From Sva-07 sp964651825 (lineage in GTDB: Bacteria; Actinomycetota; Acidimicrobiia; Acidimicrobiales; Ilumatobacteraceae): a stretch of 55,683 nucleotides of DNA. The stretch is from contig CAZYWK010000017.1 of NCBI GenBank assembly GCA_964651825.1, forward strand, positions 1 through 55,683. Reading direction: 5' to 3'. Both the position numbers and the translations under genes were made by a program. The notes beneath the pieces are model-generated. The model worked only from the letters and a program-made list of their open reading frames with translations, was not told where the DNA came from and did no database searches. This document shows, piece after piece, positions 1-8,038 of the stretch (positions are counted from its first letter, which is position 1; each line of letters opens with the position of its first letter).

Positions 1-53
1 AGAGCAGTGGACTCTTAATCCATTGGTTCTGGGTTCGAATCCCAGGGGAAGCA
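1..53 (+). tRNA. tRNA-Lys (anticodon CUU), 5'-truncated by window edge
   Basis: The D-stem 3' strand, the complete anticodon arm, the T arm and the 3' acceptor strand are visible. The anticodon stem is 7–11 paired with 19–23, and the 7-nt loop 12–18 places CTT at 14–16. The T-stem is 29–33 with 41–45 around the loop TTCGAAT. The acceptor strand is 46–52 with the discriminator A at 53. No CCA is encoded, so CCA must be added by nucleotidyltransferase. The 5' acceptor strand lies outside the window. Confidence 0.9.
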
Positions 54-90
54 CTGCGTGGCCGAGGGGTCAGATGTCGAGCGCTGGGGG

Positions 91-900
91 TCAGCGGGAC
101 CAGCTGCGGTCGTCGCGGTAGCGGCCGACGGCGAGCGGGGTCGACCACTGGCGTCGCTGGCGCATGCTGTTCGTACCGAGCACGATCGCTGCCGCGAGCA
201 CGATCGACACGAACGCGATGCCGAGCGTGGCGAGCAGCGAATCGTTGGCGAGGCGCGGGAACACCCCGAGCCAGATGTTGTCGGAAAGCGCCGGGAGCAG
301 GATCGCGGGCACGAGGTAACCGAAGACCACGATCAGCACGGCGAGCGCGGCGAAGCCGATGGCGACGGCCTGGGAGAACTCCCCTCGCTCCGGCCGCATG
401 ACGATGCCGACGACGAAGAACAGCAGCCCCGCCGCCGCACCGCCGAGAGCGATCCAGCCGGCGATGCTGTCGACGACGGACAGTGCCCCGACCTCCTGCA
501 CGGGCAGGGTGATGGGGTCCATCTCGCCGACCCGTTCGTCGCGTACGAGCTGCACCTGTTGTTCGGCGTCGATGCGCACCGGTTGGTCGCGGTCGCCGAT
601 GAGGCGCTGGTGGGCCTGGCTCACGAACTCGTTCATCAGCGCCGCGCCGGCGTCGATCTTGGCGATGCCCTGGATGAACTCCCTGAGCTCCGTCGGTGAC
701 TGGCTGGTGACGGGAGCGGTGGTGCTCGCCACGACGGTCGCGATCTGTCGCAGGATCGCGTCGTCACCGAGGATCGCCTGGGTCGTGCCGGTGTCGGCGG
801 ACGGGGTGAAGGCGACTCGTTGGAGCCACCAAGCACTGATCGACGCGGCGAACAGCACGGTGGAGATGATCAGCAGGATCCCTGCCAGTGAGCGCCGCAC
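91..900 (-). CDS. Hypothetical four-helix membrane protein
   Basis: A 269-residue protein of unrecognised family. Hydrophobic segments lie at about residues 4–26, 145–170, 178–202 and 220–245. Between the first and second is a polar stretch of about 120 residues that is probably extracytoplasmic, followed by a short basic C-terminal tail. The likely start is GTG. The gene is divergent from the DUF983-type gene, and their 5' regions are within about 90 bp. I cannot assign a function. Confidence 0.7.
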   Translation of the reverse strand: MRRSLAGILLIISTVLFAASISAWWLQRVAFTPSADTGTTQAILGDDAILRQIATVVASTTAPVTSQSPTELREFIQGIAKIDAGAALMNEFVSQAHQRLIGDRDQPVRIDAEQQVQLVRDERVGEMDPITLPVQEVGALSVVDSIAGWIALGGAAAGLLFFVVGIVMRPERGEFSQAVAIGFAALAVLIVVFGYLVPAILLPALSDNIWLGVFPRLANDSLLATLGIAFVSIVLAAAIVLGTNSMRQRRQWSTPLAVGRYRDDRSWSR

Positions 901-986
901 CGAGAGAGTCTGGCAAATCTGGCACCCCCGCCCCGACTCGCCGCTCTCGGGTGGTCCGCCCGGCCGGTTCGCCGTATGTTCAAGGG

Positions 987-1442
987 GTGGTCAACGGCAG
1001 GGTCAACGGGTTGGTCAGGCCGAGCCTCCAGCGGATGATGTGGCGAGGTGTACGCCGGGCGTGCCCATGGTGCGGCGGTCGTCATGCGTTCTTCGTCGGA
1101 TGGTTCACCAAGACCGATCACTGCCGGTCGTGCGGGCTGCGTTGGCGGCGTGGAGATGTCGGCTTCGAGCTCGGCGCGGCTGCCAGCGCGGCGATGATCA
1201 CGATCGGCCCGCTGGTCGTCGCGCTCGCGATCATGTTCGCGATCACGTGGCCGAACGTGGCGGCGGTGCCGATGATGGTCGTGCTGATCCCAGCGGCGAT
1301 CATTCTGCCGATCGTGCTGTATCCGGTGTCGTACACGACCTGGCAGGCCCTCGACATCGCGATGCGCCCGGTCGAGATCGACGACTTCGTGATCGTCGAG
1401 CAGCTCGACGAACAGGCGGACCTGGCACTCGACGACGAGTAG
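987..1442 (+). CDS. DUF983-family membrane protein
   Basis: About 151 residues from the GTG at 987, which has AAGGGG immediately upstream. A longer reading from 888 would overlap the divergent gene, and ATG codons at 1035/1038 are alternatives. The N-terminal part has two CxxC pairs (CPWC and CRSC) that suggest a zinc-ribbon-like knuckle. Two adjacent hydrophobic helices and an acidic C-terminal tail follow. This arrangement is typical of DUF983 proteins, whose role is unknown. The stop lies 37 bp before the recA LexA box, so recA has its own promoter. Confidence 0.75.
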   Translation: MVNGRVNGLVRPSLQRMMWRGVRRACPWCGGRHAFFVGWFTKTDHCRSCGLRWRRGDVGFELGAAASAAMITIGPLVVALAIMFAITWPNVAAVPMMVVLIPAAIILPIVLYPVSYTTWQALDIAMRPVEIDDFVIVEQLDEQADLALDDE

Positions 1443-1478
1443 GCGAACCTCCGGCCGTTCGCTCCGGCAATGCTTGCC

Positions 1479-1492
1479 CGAACGACTGTTCG
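1479..1492 (+). promoter_or_regulatory. LexA (SOS) box of recA
   Basis: CGAACGACTGTTCG is a perfect CGAAC-N4-GTTCG dyad, the form bound by Gram-positive and actinobacterial LexA. It lies between a weak TTGCCC (1474–1479) and TACACT (1498–1503), where a bound repressor would block RNA polymerase. The start codon of recA is 135 bp downstream, leaving a leader of about 118 nt. Confidence 0.88.
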
Positions 1493-1627
1493 TCAACTAC
1501 ACTCGTGTCATTCGCCGGCCCGCCGACTCTCCGTTCTGCCTCGCTCCGGTCTCTCGGCGCCACTGTCACACCCCCTCCGTACTGTCGGCCCCATCGAGTT
1601 CTTCCCACCCGAAAGTGAGACACCGCT

Positions 1628-4600
1628 ATGACCAGTGAACGCGACAAGGCCCTCGACATGGCCCTTGCCCAGATCGACAAGCAGTTCGGCAAGGGCGCCA
1701 TCATGAAGATGGGCGAGCGCACGAACATGAACATCGAGGCGGTGCCCACGGGTGCGCTGGCGCTCGATCTCGCCCTCGGTATCGGGGGCCTGCCGCGTGG
1801 GCGCATCACCGAGATCTACGGCCCGGAGTCGTCCGGCAAGTCCACCCTCGCCATGCACGTCGTGGCCGAATCGCAGCGCAACGGTGGCGTGTGCGCCTAC
1901 ATCGATGCCGAGCACGCGATGGATCCGGTCTACGCCCGGGCGATCGGGGTCGACGTCGACCAGCTGCTGATCTCCCAGCCCGACACGGGTGAGCAGGCGC
2001 TCGAGATCGCCGACATGCTCTGCCGCTCCGGGGCGATCGATGTCATCGTCGTCGACTCCGTCGCCGCCCTCACACCCCGCGCCGAGATCGAAGGCGAGAT
2101 GGGCGACACCCACGTCGGCCTCCAAGCCCGCCTGATGAGCCAGGCCCTGCGCAAGCTCACCGGCAGCATCAGCAAGACCAACACCATCGTCATCTTCATC
2201 AACCAACTCCGCGAAAAAATCGGTGTGATGTTCGGCTGCTTCTCTTCAAACACGCGCGTCACCCTCGCCGACGGGACGCAGGAGAAGATCGGCAAGATCG
2301 TCAACCAGAAGCTCCCGGTCGAGGTGCTGTCCTACGACTTCGACAAGGGCGAGCTCGTCGCCAAGCCGGTGACGAACTGGTTCGACAACGGCGTGGCCGA
2401 TCGGTTCTTGAAGTTCACCGTCGCACGGGGGGCCGGCAATGGTCGTTCCCAGTTCACCGCCACGGAGAACCACATGATCTCCACGCCCGGCGGCTGGCGC
2501 TCGGCCGGCGAGCTGATCGTCGGCGACCGAGTGCTCCAGGCCACCCCCCAGCTGTTGAGCGACACGCAGTGGCAGATCGTGCTCGGCGGCCTGATGGGCG
2601 ACGGCGCACTGTCGCCCAGCCGCAGTGGTCACGGTGCTCGCTTCCGCTGGGGTCACGGCGCGAAGCAGGCCGAGTACGGCGACTGGAAGGCGTCGATGTT
2701 CGCCAACCTCAACGTCAGCCGGTCGACGAACGCCAAAGGAGCGGTGTTCCACGACGTCCAGCCGCTCGTCGAGCTCGCCGAGCTGCGTGAGGCGGTGTAC
2801 GTCGGCGGCAAGAAGGTCTTGAGCGACGATTACCTGAAGCGTCTCACCCCGCTGTCGCTCGCGGTCTGGTACATGGACGACGGCGGCTTCACGCTGCGGT
2901 CGAAGGGCGTGCAGGCCCGCACCGAAGGGGGAAGCGGTCGCTCGGAGATCTGCGTCGAGGCCTTCGACGATGGTACGCAGCGTCGGCTTCGCGATCATCT
3001 CGCCGACACCTGGGGGATCGAGGCCAAGCTCGATCGCCGCGGTGCCCGCCAGATCGCGGTGTTGCAGTTCCCGACCGCGGAGACCGCCAAGCTCCACGCG
3101 CTCCTCGCCCCGTTCATCCATCCCTCGATGCAGTACAAGCTGCTCGAGCGGTACCAGGGGCGATTCGCGGTCGAGCCGGTGTTCGTCGCGCCGCGGCAGG
3201 TGTTGACGCCGATGCCGATCGTGTCGATCGAGGACCGGACCGACCTGCCCTCGATGCACCGCTTCGATCTCGAGGTGGGCGGCACGCACAACTACTTCGT
3301 CGACGGGGTCATGGTCCACAACTCACCGGAGACCACGCCGGGTGGGCGGGCGCTGAAGTTCTACTCGTCGGTGCGCCTCGACATCCGTCGCATCGAGTCG
3401 TTGAAGGACGGCGCCGAAGTGGTCGGCAACCGCACCCGTGTGAAGGTCGTGAAGAACAAGTGCGTTGCCGCTGGCACGGAGGTGTTCGACCCGACGACGG
3501 GGCAGACCCGCACGATCGAGTCGATCGTCGCCGGCGAGGGTGAGACCGTCGTCGCCGCCGACAAGGCCGGAGCGTTGCACGTCCGTCCCATCGTCCAGCG
3601 CTTCGACCAGGGCGAGGCCGAGGTCGTCACGCTCGGCCTGCGTGACGGAACGAGTTTGCGAGCGACGCTCGACCACATGATCATGACCGACCGTGGGTGG
3701 GTCCAGGCGGGCGAACTGACACCTGGCGATCGCGTCGCCCGTCCCCGTCGCTTCCTCGGCTTCGGTGACGCCCACCCGTACAGCACCGACGAGGCCCGCC
3801 TGCTCGGCTACCTGATTGGCGACGGTTACGTCGGCGGCAAGACGCCTGTCACGTTCATCAACATCAACGACGAACTGCACGACGACGTCGATGCGATCGC
3901 CGCCACGCTCGGCTGTTCGACCCGGCTCCGAGGCCTGGAGCGGGCGATCAGCCATCGCCCGGGCGAGCCGAACGGGGTGCTGGCGCTGACCCGACGGGCT
4001 GGCCTGTGGGGCCACCTCGCTCCCGACAAGCAGCTCCCCGTCGAGTTCTTCTCACCGGACATCGCTTCCGACGTCGCGGCGAACCTCGTGTTCGGTCTGC
4101 TCGAGAGCGACGGACACGTCAGCCGAGAGCAGACCGGAGCCTTGCGGGTCGGCTACACCACCACGTCGTACCAACTGGCGCAACAGCTGCACTGGCTGCT
4201 GTTGCGCTGGGAGATCGGCAGCTCGGTTCGTCGGTACGACGTCTCCCAGAAGCGCCCGAGCGTCGTCGCCGGCCGCAAGGTGCAGGGCAAGCTCCCGATC
4301 TGGGAGGTTCGGGTCACCGGCATCGAGAACGTGCAGCGGTTCGCCGAGGCCATCCCGATGTGGGGCCCGCGCGGCCGAGCCCTGGTCGCGGCGCTGGGCG
4401 AGCCTGACCGCAAGATCCATCGCGGTTCGCAACGGGGCTATCTGTCACGTGAGGTCACCGAGCCGGTGCTGGCCTATCTCGAAGGCCGGGGCGTCACGGC
4501 GGCCACTGCCGCATCGATGGTCGGCGACGGTGCCGGCGATCCGCAGGGAGGGATGCGCCAGGTGCTCGGCCACAGCCGCCTCCGGCGGGACCGGGTGAGC

Positions 4601-5077
4601 CGTCTGGCCGATGCGATCGACAGTGCCTTCCTCCACGATCTGCTGTCGGACGACGTGTGGTTCGACAAGGTCGTGTCGATCAGCGAGCCGGAGTGGGCCG
4701 ACGTCTACGACATCGAGGTCGACGAGCATCACACGTTCGTCGCCAACGACATCGTCGTGTCGAACTGCAGCCCGCCCTTCCGTCAAGCGGAGTTCGACAT
4801 CATGTACGGGCAGGGGATCAGCCGTGAAGGGTCGCTCATCGATCTGTCGGTCGACCTCGGCATCGTCAAGAAGTCGGGGGCCTGGTTCACCTACGAGGGT
4901 GAGCAGCTCGGGCAGGGGCGGGAGAACGCCAAGACCTACCTCAAGCAGAACCCCGAGGTGATGATGGAGATCAGCGACAAGGTGCTGATCGCCGCCGGCC
5001 TGAAGGAGCCCGAAGGTGCCGAGCACGAGGTGTTCACCGAGGCCGACGAGGCGCCGATCGACATCGACGCCGAGTGA
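1628..5077 (+). CDS. recA: Recombinase RecA precursor containing two inteins
   Basis: RecA is the ATP-dependent strand-exchange protein of homologous recombination and the co-protease that triggers LexA self-cleavage. The precursor has 1149 residues; removing inteins 204–565 and 612–1046 leaves 352 residues (1–203, 566–611, 1047–1149), the normal RecA length. Walker A GPESSGKST is at 65–73 and Walker B ends in VVDS near 140. Both splice junctions fall inside the most conserved core: one before SPETTPGG in the loop L2 region, the other after VKVVKNK and before CSPPFRQAEFD. The acidic C-terminus is typical. The ATG at 1628 starts MTSERDKALDMAL, matching family N-termini. No recX follows, unlike in mycobacteria. 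An SOS box at 1479 indicates LexA control. Active RecA requires both protein-splicing reactions. Confidence 0.97.
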   Translation: MTSERDKALDMALAQIDKQFGKGAIMKMGERTNMNIEAVPTGALALDLALGIGGLPRGRITEIYGPESSGKSTLAMHVVAESQRNGGVCAYIDAEHAMDPVYARAIGVDVDQLLISQPDTGEQALEIADMLCRSGAIDVIVVDSVAALTPRAEIEGEMGDTHVGLQARLMSQALRKLTGSISKTNTIVIFINQLREKIGVMFGCFSSNTRVTLADGTQEKIGKIVNQKLPVEVLSYDFDKGELVAKPVTNWFDNGVADRFLKFTVARGAGNGRSQFTATENHMISTPGGWRSAGELIVGDRVLQATPQLLSDTQWQIVLGGLMGDGALSPSRSGHGARFRWGHGAKQAEYGDWKASMFANLNVSRSTNAKGAVFHDVQPLVELAELREAVYVGGKKVLSDDYLKRLTPLSLAVWYMDDGGFTLRSKGVQARTEGGSGRSEICVEAFDDGTQRRLRDHLADTWGIEAKLDRRGARQIAVLQFPTAETAKLHALLAPFIHPSMQYKLLERYQGRFAVEPVFVAPRQVLTPMPIVSIEDRTDLPSMHRFDLEVGGTHNYFVDGVMVHNSPETTPGGRALKFYSSVRLDIRRIESLKDGAEVVGNRTRVKVVKNKCVAAGTEVFDPTTGQTRTIESIVAGEGETVVAADKAGALHVRPIVQRFDQGEAEVVTLGLRDGTSLRATLDHMIMTDRGWVQAGELTPGDRVARPRRFLGFGDAHPYSTDEARLLGYLIGDGYVGGKTPVTFININDELHDDVDAIAATLGCSTRLRGLERAISHRPGEPNGVLALTRRAGLWGHLAPDKQLPVEFFSPDIASDVAANLVFGLLESDGHVSREQTGALRVGYTTTSYQLAQQLHWLLLRWEIGSSVRRYDVSQKRPSVVAGRKVQGKLPIWEVRVTGIENVQRFAEAIPMWGPRGRALVAALGEPDRKIHRGSQRGYLSREVTEPVLAYLEGRGVTAATAASMVGDGAGDPQGGMRQVLGHSRLRRDRVSRLADAIDSAFLHDLLSDDVWFDKVVSISEPEWADVYDIEVDEHHTFVANDIVVSNCSPPFRQAEFDIMYGQGISREGSLIDLSVDLGIVKKSGAWFTYEGEQLGQGRENAKTYLKQNPEVMMEISDKVLIAAGLKEPEGAEHEVFTEADEAPIDIDAE
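2237..3322 (+). mobile_element. Intein 1 in RecA (M. leprae-type insertion site), with LAGLIDADG homing endonuclease
   Basis: Precursor residues 204–565 (362 aa) begin with Cys204 (CFSSNTRVTLADG) and end VMVHN, followed by Ser566 as the +1 nucleophile. The block B TENH motif and penultimate His are present. Two LAGLIDADG-like motifs keep their catalytic Asp residues: LMGDG around 322–326 and WYMDDG at 414–419. Splicing and endonuclease activities therefore both look intact. From memory of the family, the sequence closely resembles the M. leprae RecA intein, with shared stretches such as EKIGKIVNQK and NYFVDGVMVHN, and the insertion point before SPETT is the same. Confidence 0.95.
3461..4765 (+). 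mobile_element. Intein 2 in RecA (M. tuberculosis-type insertion site), LAGLIDADG type, Ser at penultimate position
   Basis: Precursor residues 612–1046 (435 aa) begin with Cys612 (CVAAGTEVFDP) and end in Asn1046, with Cys1047 as +1. The insertion between VVKNK and CSPPF and stretches such as EQTGALRVGYTTTS match what I recall of the 440-residue M. tuberculosis RecA intein. Block B TLDH, endonuclease motifs YLIGDG and LLESDG, and the block F His (DEHHTF) are present. The penultimate residue is Ser1045 (VVSN) where the family normally has His, which assists Asn cyclisation. Splicing may be slower or depend on the block F His. Confidence 0.94.
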
Positions 5078-5097
5078 GCTGATTCGATGATGACCCC

Positions 5098-5137
5098 GTT
5101 CGATCGTGACCCTGCCGTACGCCGCCTGCGATCGAAC
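5098..5137 (+). terminator. Inverted repeat downstream of recA (possible terminator)
   Basis: GTTCGATCG (5098–5106) and CGATCGAAC (5129–5137) form 9-bp perfect arms around a 22-nt GC-rich loop, 20 bp after the recA stop and before the VOC gene. No T-tract follows, so it is either an actinobacterial U-less terminator or a regulatory dyad. A small inverted repeat, GTGGT/ACCAC (5138–5154), abuts the next start codon. Confidence 0.4.
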
Positions 5138-5154
5138 GTGGTGAACTGAACCAC

Positions 5155-5759
5155 ATGACCGTTCCGCAACGTCTCTCCATCGTCACGCTCGGAGTGTCCG
5201 ACGTCGCCGCGGCGACTCGTTTCTACGAGTCGCTCGGGTGGCGTCGGGNNNNNNNNNNNNNNNNNNNNNNNNNNNNNNNNNNNNNNNNNNNNNNNNNNNN
5301 NNNNNNNNNNNNNNNNNNNNNNNNNNNNNNNNNNNNNNNNNNNNNNNNGTGTCCGACGTCGCCGCGGCGACTCGTTTCTACGAGTCGCTCGGGTGGCGTC
5401 GGGCACCGGGGTCGCAGGAGTCGATCACGTTCTTCGAGCTGCAGGGCTCGGCGATCGGGCTCTTCGGCCACGGCGACCTCGCCGACGACGCGGGCGTGAG
5501 CGCCGATGGCCCGGGCTCGGGCACCGGGACGTTCCGCGGGGTGTCCTTGTCGATCAACGTCGACTCACCGGCCGCGGTCGACGAGGTGGTCGGCGAATGG
5601 GTGTCGTGCGGCGGCTCGGCGGTTCGGCCACCTGGCCCGGTGTTCTGGGGCGGCTACATCGCCTATGTCGCCGACCCCGATGGCAACCTGTGGGAGATCG
5701 CCCACAACCCGCACATGCCGAACGACGACAACGGCCGGATCACGTTCCCATCTACTTGA
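5155..5759 (+). CDS. VOC (glyoxalase/bleomycin-resistance-like) family protein, interrupted by an assembly artefact
   Basis: As printed the gene is broken by 100 N (5249–5348). The 55 bases before the gap (5194–5248) are repeated exactly after it (5349–5403). Merging the copies gives one continuous 149-residue protein: 13 residues from ATG 5155, then the frame starting at 5349. The merged product has the VOC fold pattern: a beta start (RLSIVTLGVSDV), then ATRFYESLGW, and near the end the diagnostic YVADPDGNLWEI with the metal-type Glu. Substrate unknown. The gene is probably intact in the organism; it overlaps the convergent membrane protein by 8 bp. Confidence 0.85.
5249..5348. other. Assembly gap 1 (100 N) between 55-bp identical ends
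   Basis: This is a fixed-length run of 100 N flanked by exact 55-bp copies (5194–5248 and 5349–5403). It reads as two contigs that share a k-mer-length end and were scaffolded without merging. About 155 bp of the printed sequence, the N run plus one copy, is probably not real. Confidence 0.9.
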
Positions 5760-6177
5760 TCGTGGTGCCGCCGGGCTGGAAGATCATCAGCCACAGGCCG
5801 ACGATAAGCGTCAGGTGGGTGACACCGATCCCGGCTGACAGCTTCTTGCGTGCCGCCTCGCTCGAATCGCCGATCGAGGGCCGGATCAGGAACCAGCTCA
5901 CGACCATCGTGACGAGCCAGACCACGATCGCCCCCGTGACCCAGTGGGTCTCGGCGAGGTCGTACTTGCCGACCCCGGCGAGGCCCATCCCGAGCACCCA
6001 CAACAGTGTCAATGACGGGAACACGAACTTCATGTGCAGTGAGGCGATCGCCTGCGTCTCGCCGTTGCGCTGCAGGCGGGAGTAGAGGAACAGCGGCCCG
6101 AACGCACAGATCGCGGCGAGGACGTGGAGCAGCCCGAGCAGCTGATAGGTGGTCGAGATGGGCAGGATGGCCAGCAC
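5752..6177 (-). CDS. Small integral membrane protein, DUF2269-like
   Basis: A 141-residue hydrophobic protein with four predicted helices at about 10–30, 48–68, 82–100 and 118–136. Conserved-looking features are an early His (LLHVLAAI) and a central HMKFVFPSL stretch, reminiscent of small four-helix membrane proteins related to DUF2269. GTG start at 6177. It converges on the VOC gene with an 8-bp overlap and diverges from miaB across about 38 bp. Function unknown. Confidence 0.65.
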   Translation of the reverse strand: MLAILPISTTYQLLGLLHVLAAICAFGPLFLYSRLQRNGETQAIASLHMKFVFPSLTLLWVLGMGLAGVGKYDLAETHWVTGAIVVWLVTMVVSWFLIRPSIGDSSEAARKKLSAGIGVTHLTLIVGLWLMIFQPGGTTIK

Positions 6178-6215
6178 GATCGGGGACAGTAGCCCTCCCA
6201 GTAGCCTGAGCCCCC

Positions 6216-7637
6216 ATGTCGCGGCGCTATCTCGTGCGCACCTACGGGTGCCAGATGAACGAGCACGACTCCGAGCGGATCGCCGGGTTGCTCGAGGCTG
6301 ACGGGCTCGAGCGCGCCGACTCCGAAGACGACGCCGACGTCGTGGTGCTCAACACGTGCTGCATCCGCGAGAACGCCGACAACAAGCTCTACGGCAACCT
6401 CGGCCACCTCAAGACCTGGAAGGGCGAGAAGGACGGTCGCCAGATCGTCGTGTCCGGCTGCCTGGCCCAGAAGGACCAGGACCGCGTCGCCGAGCGGGCC
6501 GGCTACGTCGACGTGGTGATGGGCACCCACAACGTCCACCGTGCCGCCGAGCTGCTCCGCGACGCCCGCACTGCGGGTGCCCCGATCACCGAGATCTTCG
6601 ACGAGGCCGTGATCGACGACCACGCCATGTTCCCCTCCGCCCTGCCGGCGCGACGCGAGACGTCGTACAACGCCTGGGTCACCATCCAGATCGGCTGCGA
6701 CAACAGCTGCGCGTTCTGCATCGTCCCCTCCGTCCGCGGTGCCGAGATGAGCCGGCCGTTCGATCAGATCATCGACGAGGTACAGGTTCTCGCCGACGAC
6801 GGCATCACCGAGGTCACCCTCCTCGGCCAGAACGTCAACAGCTATGGCCGCGACCTCCAACTCGCGGCCCGCCAGGGTGGCGACGACACCGCTCGCCTCC
6901 GCCCGCTCTTCGCGGACCTGCTGCGAGCCGTCGGCGACGTCGACGGCATCCGCCGCGTCAGGTTCACCAGCCCGCACCCGAAGGACATGCGCCCCGAGAC
7001 CTTCGCTGCCATGGCGGAGGCCGAGGCCGTGTGCGAGCATCTGCACTACCCGCTCCAATCCGGCAGCGACCGGATCCTGGCAGCGATGCACCGTGGCTAC
7101 ACGGGCGAGCGCTACCTCGCCCGCCTCGCCGAGGCCCGCGCCACGGTCCCCGACCTCGCGGTGTCGACCGACATCATCGTCGGCTTCCCCGGCGAGACCG
7201 AAGCCGACTTCCAGCGCACCATGGAAGTCGCCGCGGCGGCCGAATACGACTACGCGTACATGTTCATCTTCTCGCCGCGCGAGGGCACCGAGGCCGCCGA
7301 GATGGAGGCCGACTTCGTCGATCCCGCGGTCGTCAGCGAGCGCTTCCAGCGGCTGCGGGTCGTCGTCGAACGGGCCGCCCTCGCCAAGCACGAAGCGCGC
7401 GTCGGCCGCATCGAGGAGGTGCTCGTGGAGGGCCCGAGCAAGCGCGACCCCTCCGTCACGAGCGGCCGGACCCGCCAGAACAAGCTCGTCCACTTCACGC
7501 CGCCGACGCCGTTGCGGACGGGCAGCTACGCCGCGGTCGAGATCGTCCACGGCGCCCCCCACCATCTGCTCGGCAACTTCGTCGACCTGCTCGCCGAGCC
7601 CACCCACCGCCGCCGCATCCCCGTCGCCGCCCTCTGA
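6216..7637 (+). CDS. miaB: tRNA-2-methylthio-N6-isopentenyladenosine37 synthase MiaB
   Basis: This radical-SAM methylthiotransferase adds the 2-methylthio group to i6A37 in tRNAs reading UNN codons, directly after MiaA acts. At 473 residues the layout is complete: an N-terminal UPF0004 domain with cluster ligands Cys12, Cys48 and Cys82, a radical-SAM CxxxCxxC (CDNSCAFC, Cys161/165/168), and a C-terminal TRAM domain at about 390–460. The motif YGCQMN at the start is characteristic. TAGCCT (6202–6207) lies 8 nt before the ATG, suggesting a leaderless mRNA. MiaA, its partner enzyme, is encoded two genes downstream. Confidence 0.96.
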   Translation: MSRRYLVRTYGCQMNEHDSERIAGLLEADGLERADSEDDADVVVLNTCCIRENADNKLYGNLGHLKTWKGEKDGRQIVVSGCLAQKDQDRVAERAGYVDVVMGTHNVHRAAELLRDARTAGAPITEIFDEAVIDDHAMFPSALPARRETSYNAWVTIQIGCDNSCAFCIVPSVRGAEMSRPFDQIIDEVQVLADDGITEVTLLGQNVNSYGRDLQLAARQGGDDTARLRPLFADLLRAVGDVDGIRRVRFTSPHPKDMRPETFAAMAEAEAVCEHLHYPLQSGSDRILAAMHRGYTGERYLARLAEARATVPDLAVSTDIIVGFPGETEADFQRTMEVAAAAEYDYAYMFIFSPREGTEAAEMEADFVDPAVVSERFQRLRVVVERAALAKHEARVGRIEEVLVEGPSKRDPSVTSGRTRQNKLVHFTPPTPLRTGSYAAVEIVHGAPHHLLGNFVDLLAEPTHRRRIPVAAL

Positions 7638-7652
7638 TCTCGCCGTGGGAGA

Positions 7653-7705
7653 CCGAAATCTGGCGCGGATCTCGCGGTGGGCGCGAGATCTGCTCCAAAT
7701 TTCGG
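7653..7705 (+). repeat. Nested inverted repeat between miaB and chorismate mutase gene
   Basis: Outer arms are CCGAAAT (7653–7659) and ATTTCGG (7699–7705). Inner arms are GATCTCGCG (7668–7676) and CGCGAGATC (7682–7690) around a 5-nt loop. Together they can form a long two-part hairpin. No T-run follows, so it may be a miaB terminator, an mRNA 3' stabiliser or a REP-like element. The next promoter (TAGGTT at 7723) begins 18 bp later. Confidence 0.55.
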
Positions 7706-7735
7706 GAAGCGCCGTTGGGCGGTAGGTTCTCGACG

Positions 7736-8038
7736 ATGAGCGGCGAGGCTGCGGATGCGCAGTTGCAGGACTACCGGGCAAGCATCGACAACATCGACGC
7801 CGCACTGGTCCACCTGCTTGCCGAGCGGTTCAAGATCACCAAGGCGGTCGGCCGCTACAAGGCGACCGCCGACCTGCCACCGGCGGACCCCGATCGGGAA
7901 GAGATCCAGATCTCCCGCCTGCGCGCGCTCGCCGAGGAGTCGGGTCTCGACCCCGTCTTCACCGAGAAGTTCCTGCGGTTCATCGTCGCCGAGGTGATCC
8001 ACCACCATCAACGGATCGCAGAGGGCGAATCACTCTGA
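7736..8038 (+). CDS. Chorismate mutase, AroQ class (monofunctional)
   Basis: This enzyme isomerises chorismate to prephenate, the entry to phenylalanine and tyrosine synthesis. The 100-residue product is all helical: it opens with YRASIDNIDAALVHLLAERF, the first AroQ helix with an Arg and the I-D-x-x-L-x-x-L-L-x-x-R/E pattern, and continues with a K-x-x-G-x-x-K-like segment (ITKAVGRYKA) and PPADPDREE. This is the usual length for the short AroQ subfamily. The -10-like TAGGTT (7723–7728) is 7 nt before the ATG, so the transcript is probably leaderless and is the first gene of the operon running to 13051. Its last codon is tied to miaA by a CTGA overlap. Confidence 0.85.
   Translation: MSGEAADAQLQDYRASIDNIDAALVHLLAERFKITKAVGRYKATADLPPADPDREEIQISRLRALAEESGLDPVFTEKFLRFIVAEVIHHHQRIAEGESL

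Noticed and set aside
1443..1462. Second SOS box before recA (GCGAAC…GTTCGC)
   Set aside because: The half-sites are 8–9 bp apart instead of 4, so it is not a LexA site; it is a chance dyad next to the true box.
5238..5759. A frameshifted or duplicated VOC gene
   Set aside because: The apparent second start after the N gap is an exact copy of the sequence before it, so the break is an assembly artefact, not a biological frameshift.
6030..7805. Long open frame antisense to miaB
   Set aside because: High-GC shadow. The coded sequence is low-complexity and lacks motifs, while miaB on the other strand has complete catalytic motifs. Similar antisense frames over dapF/hflX, nrdJ, korA and the E1 fusion were rejected for the same reason.
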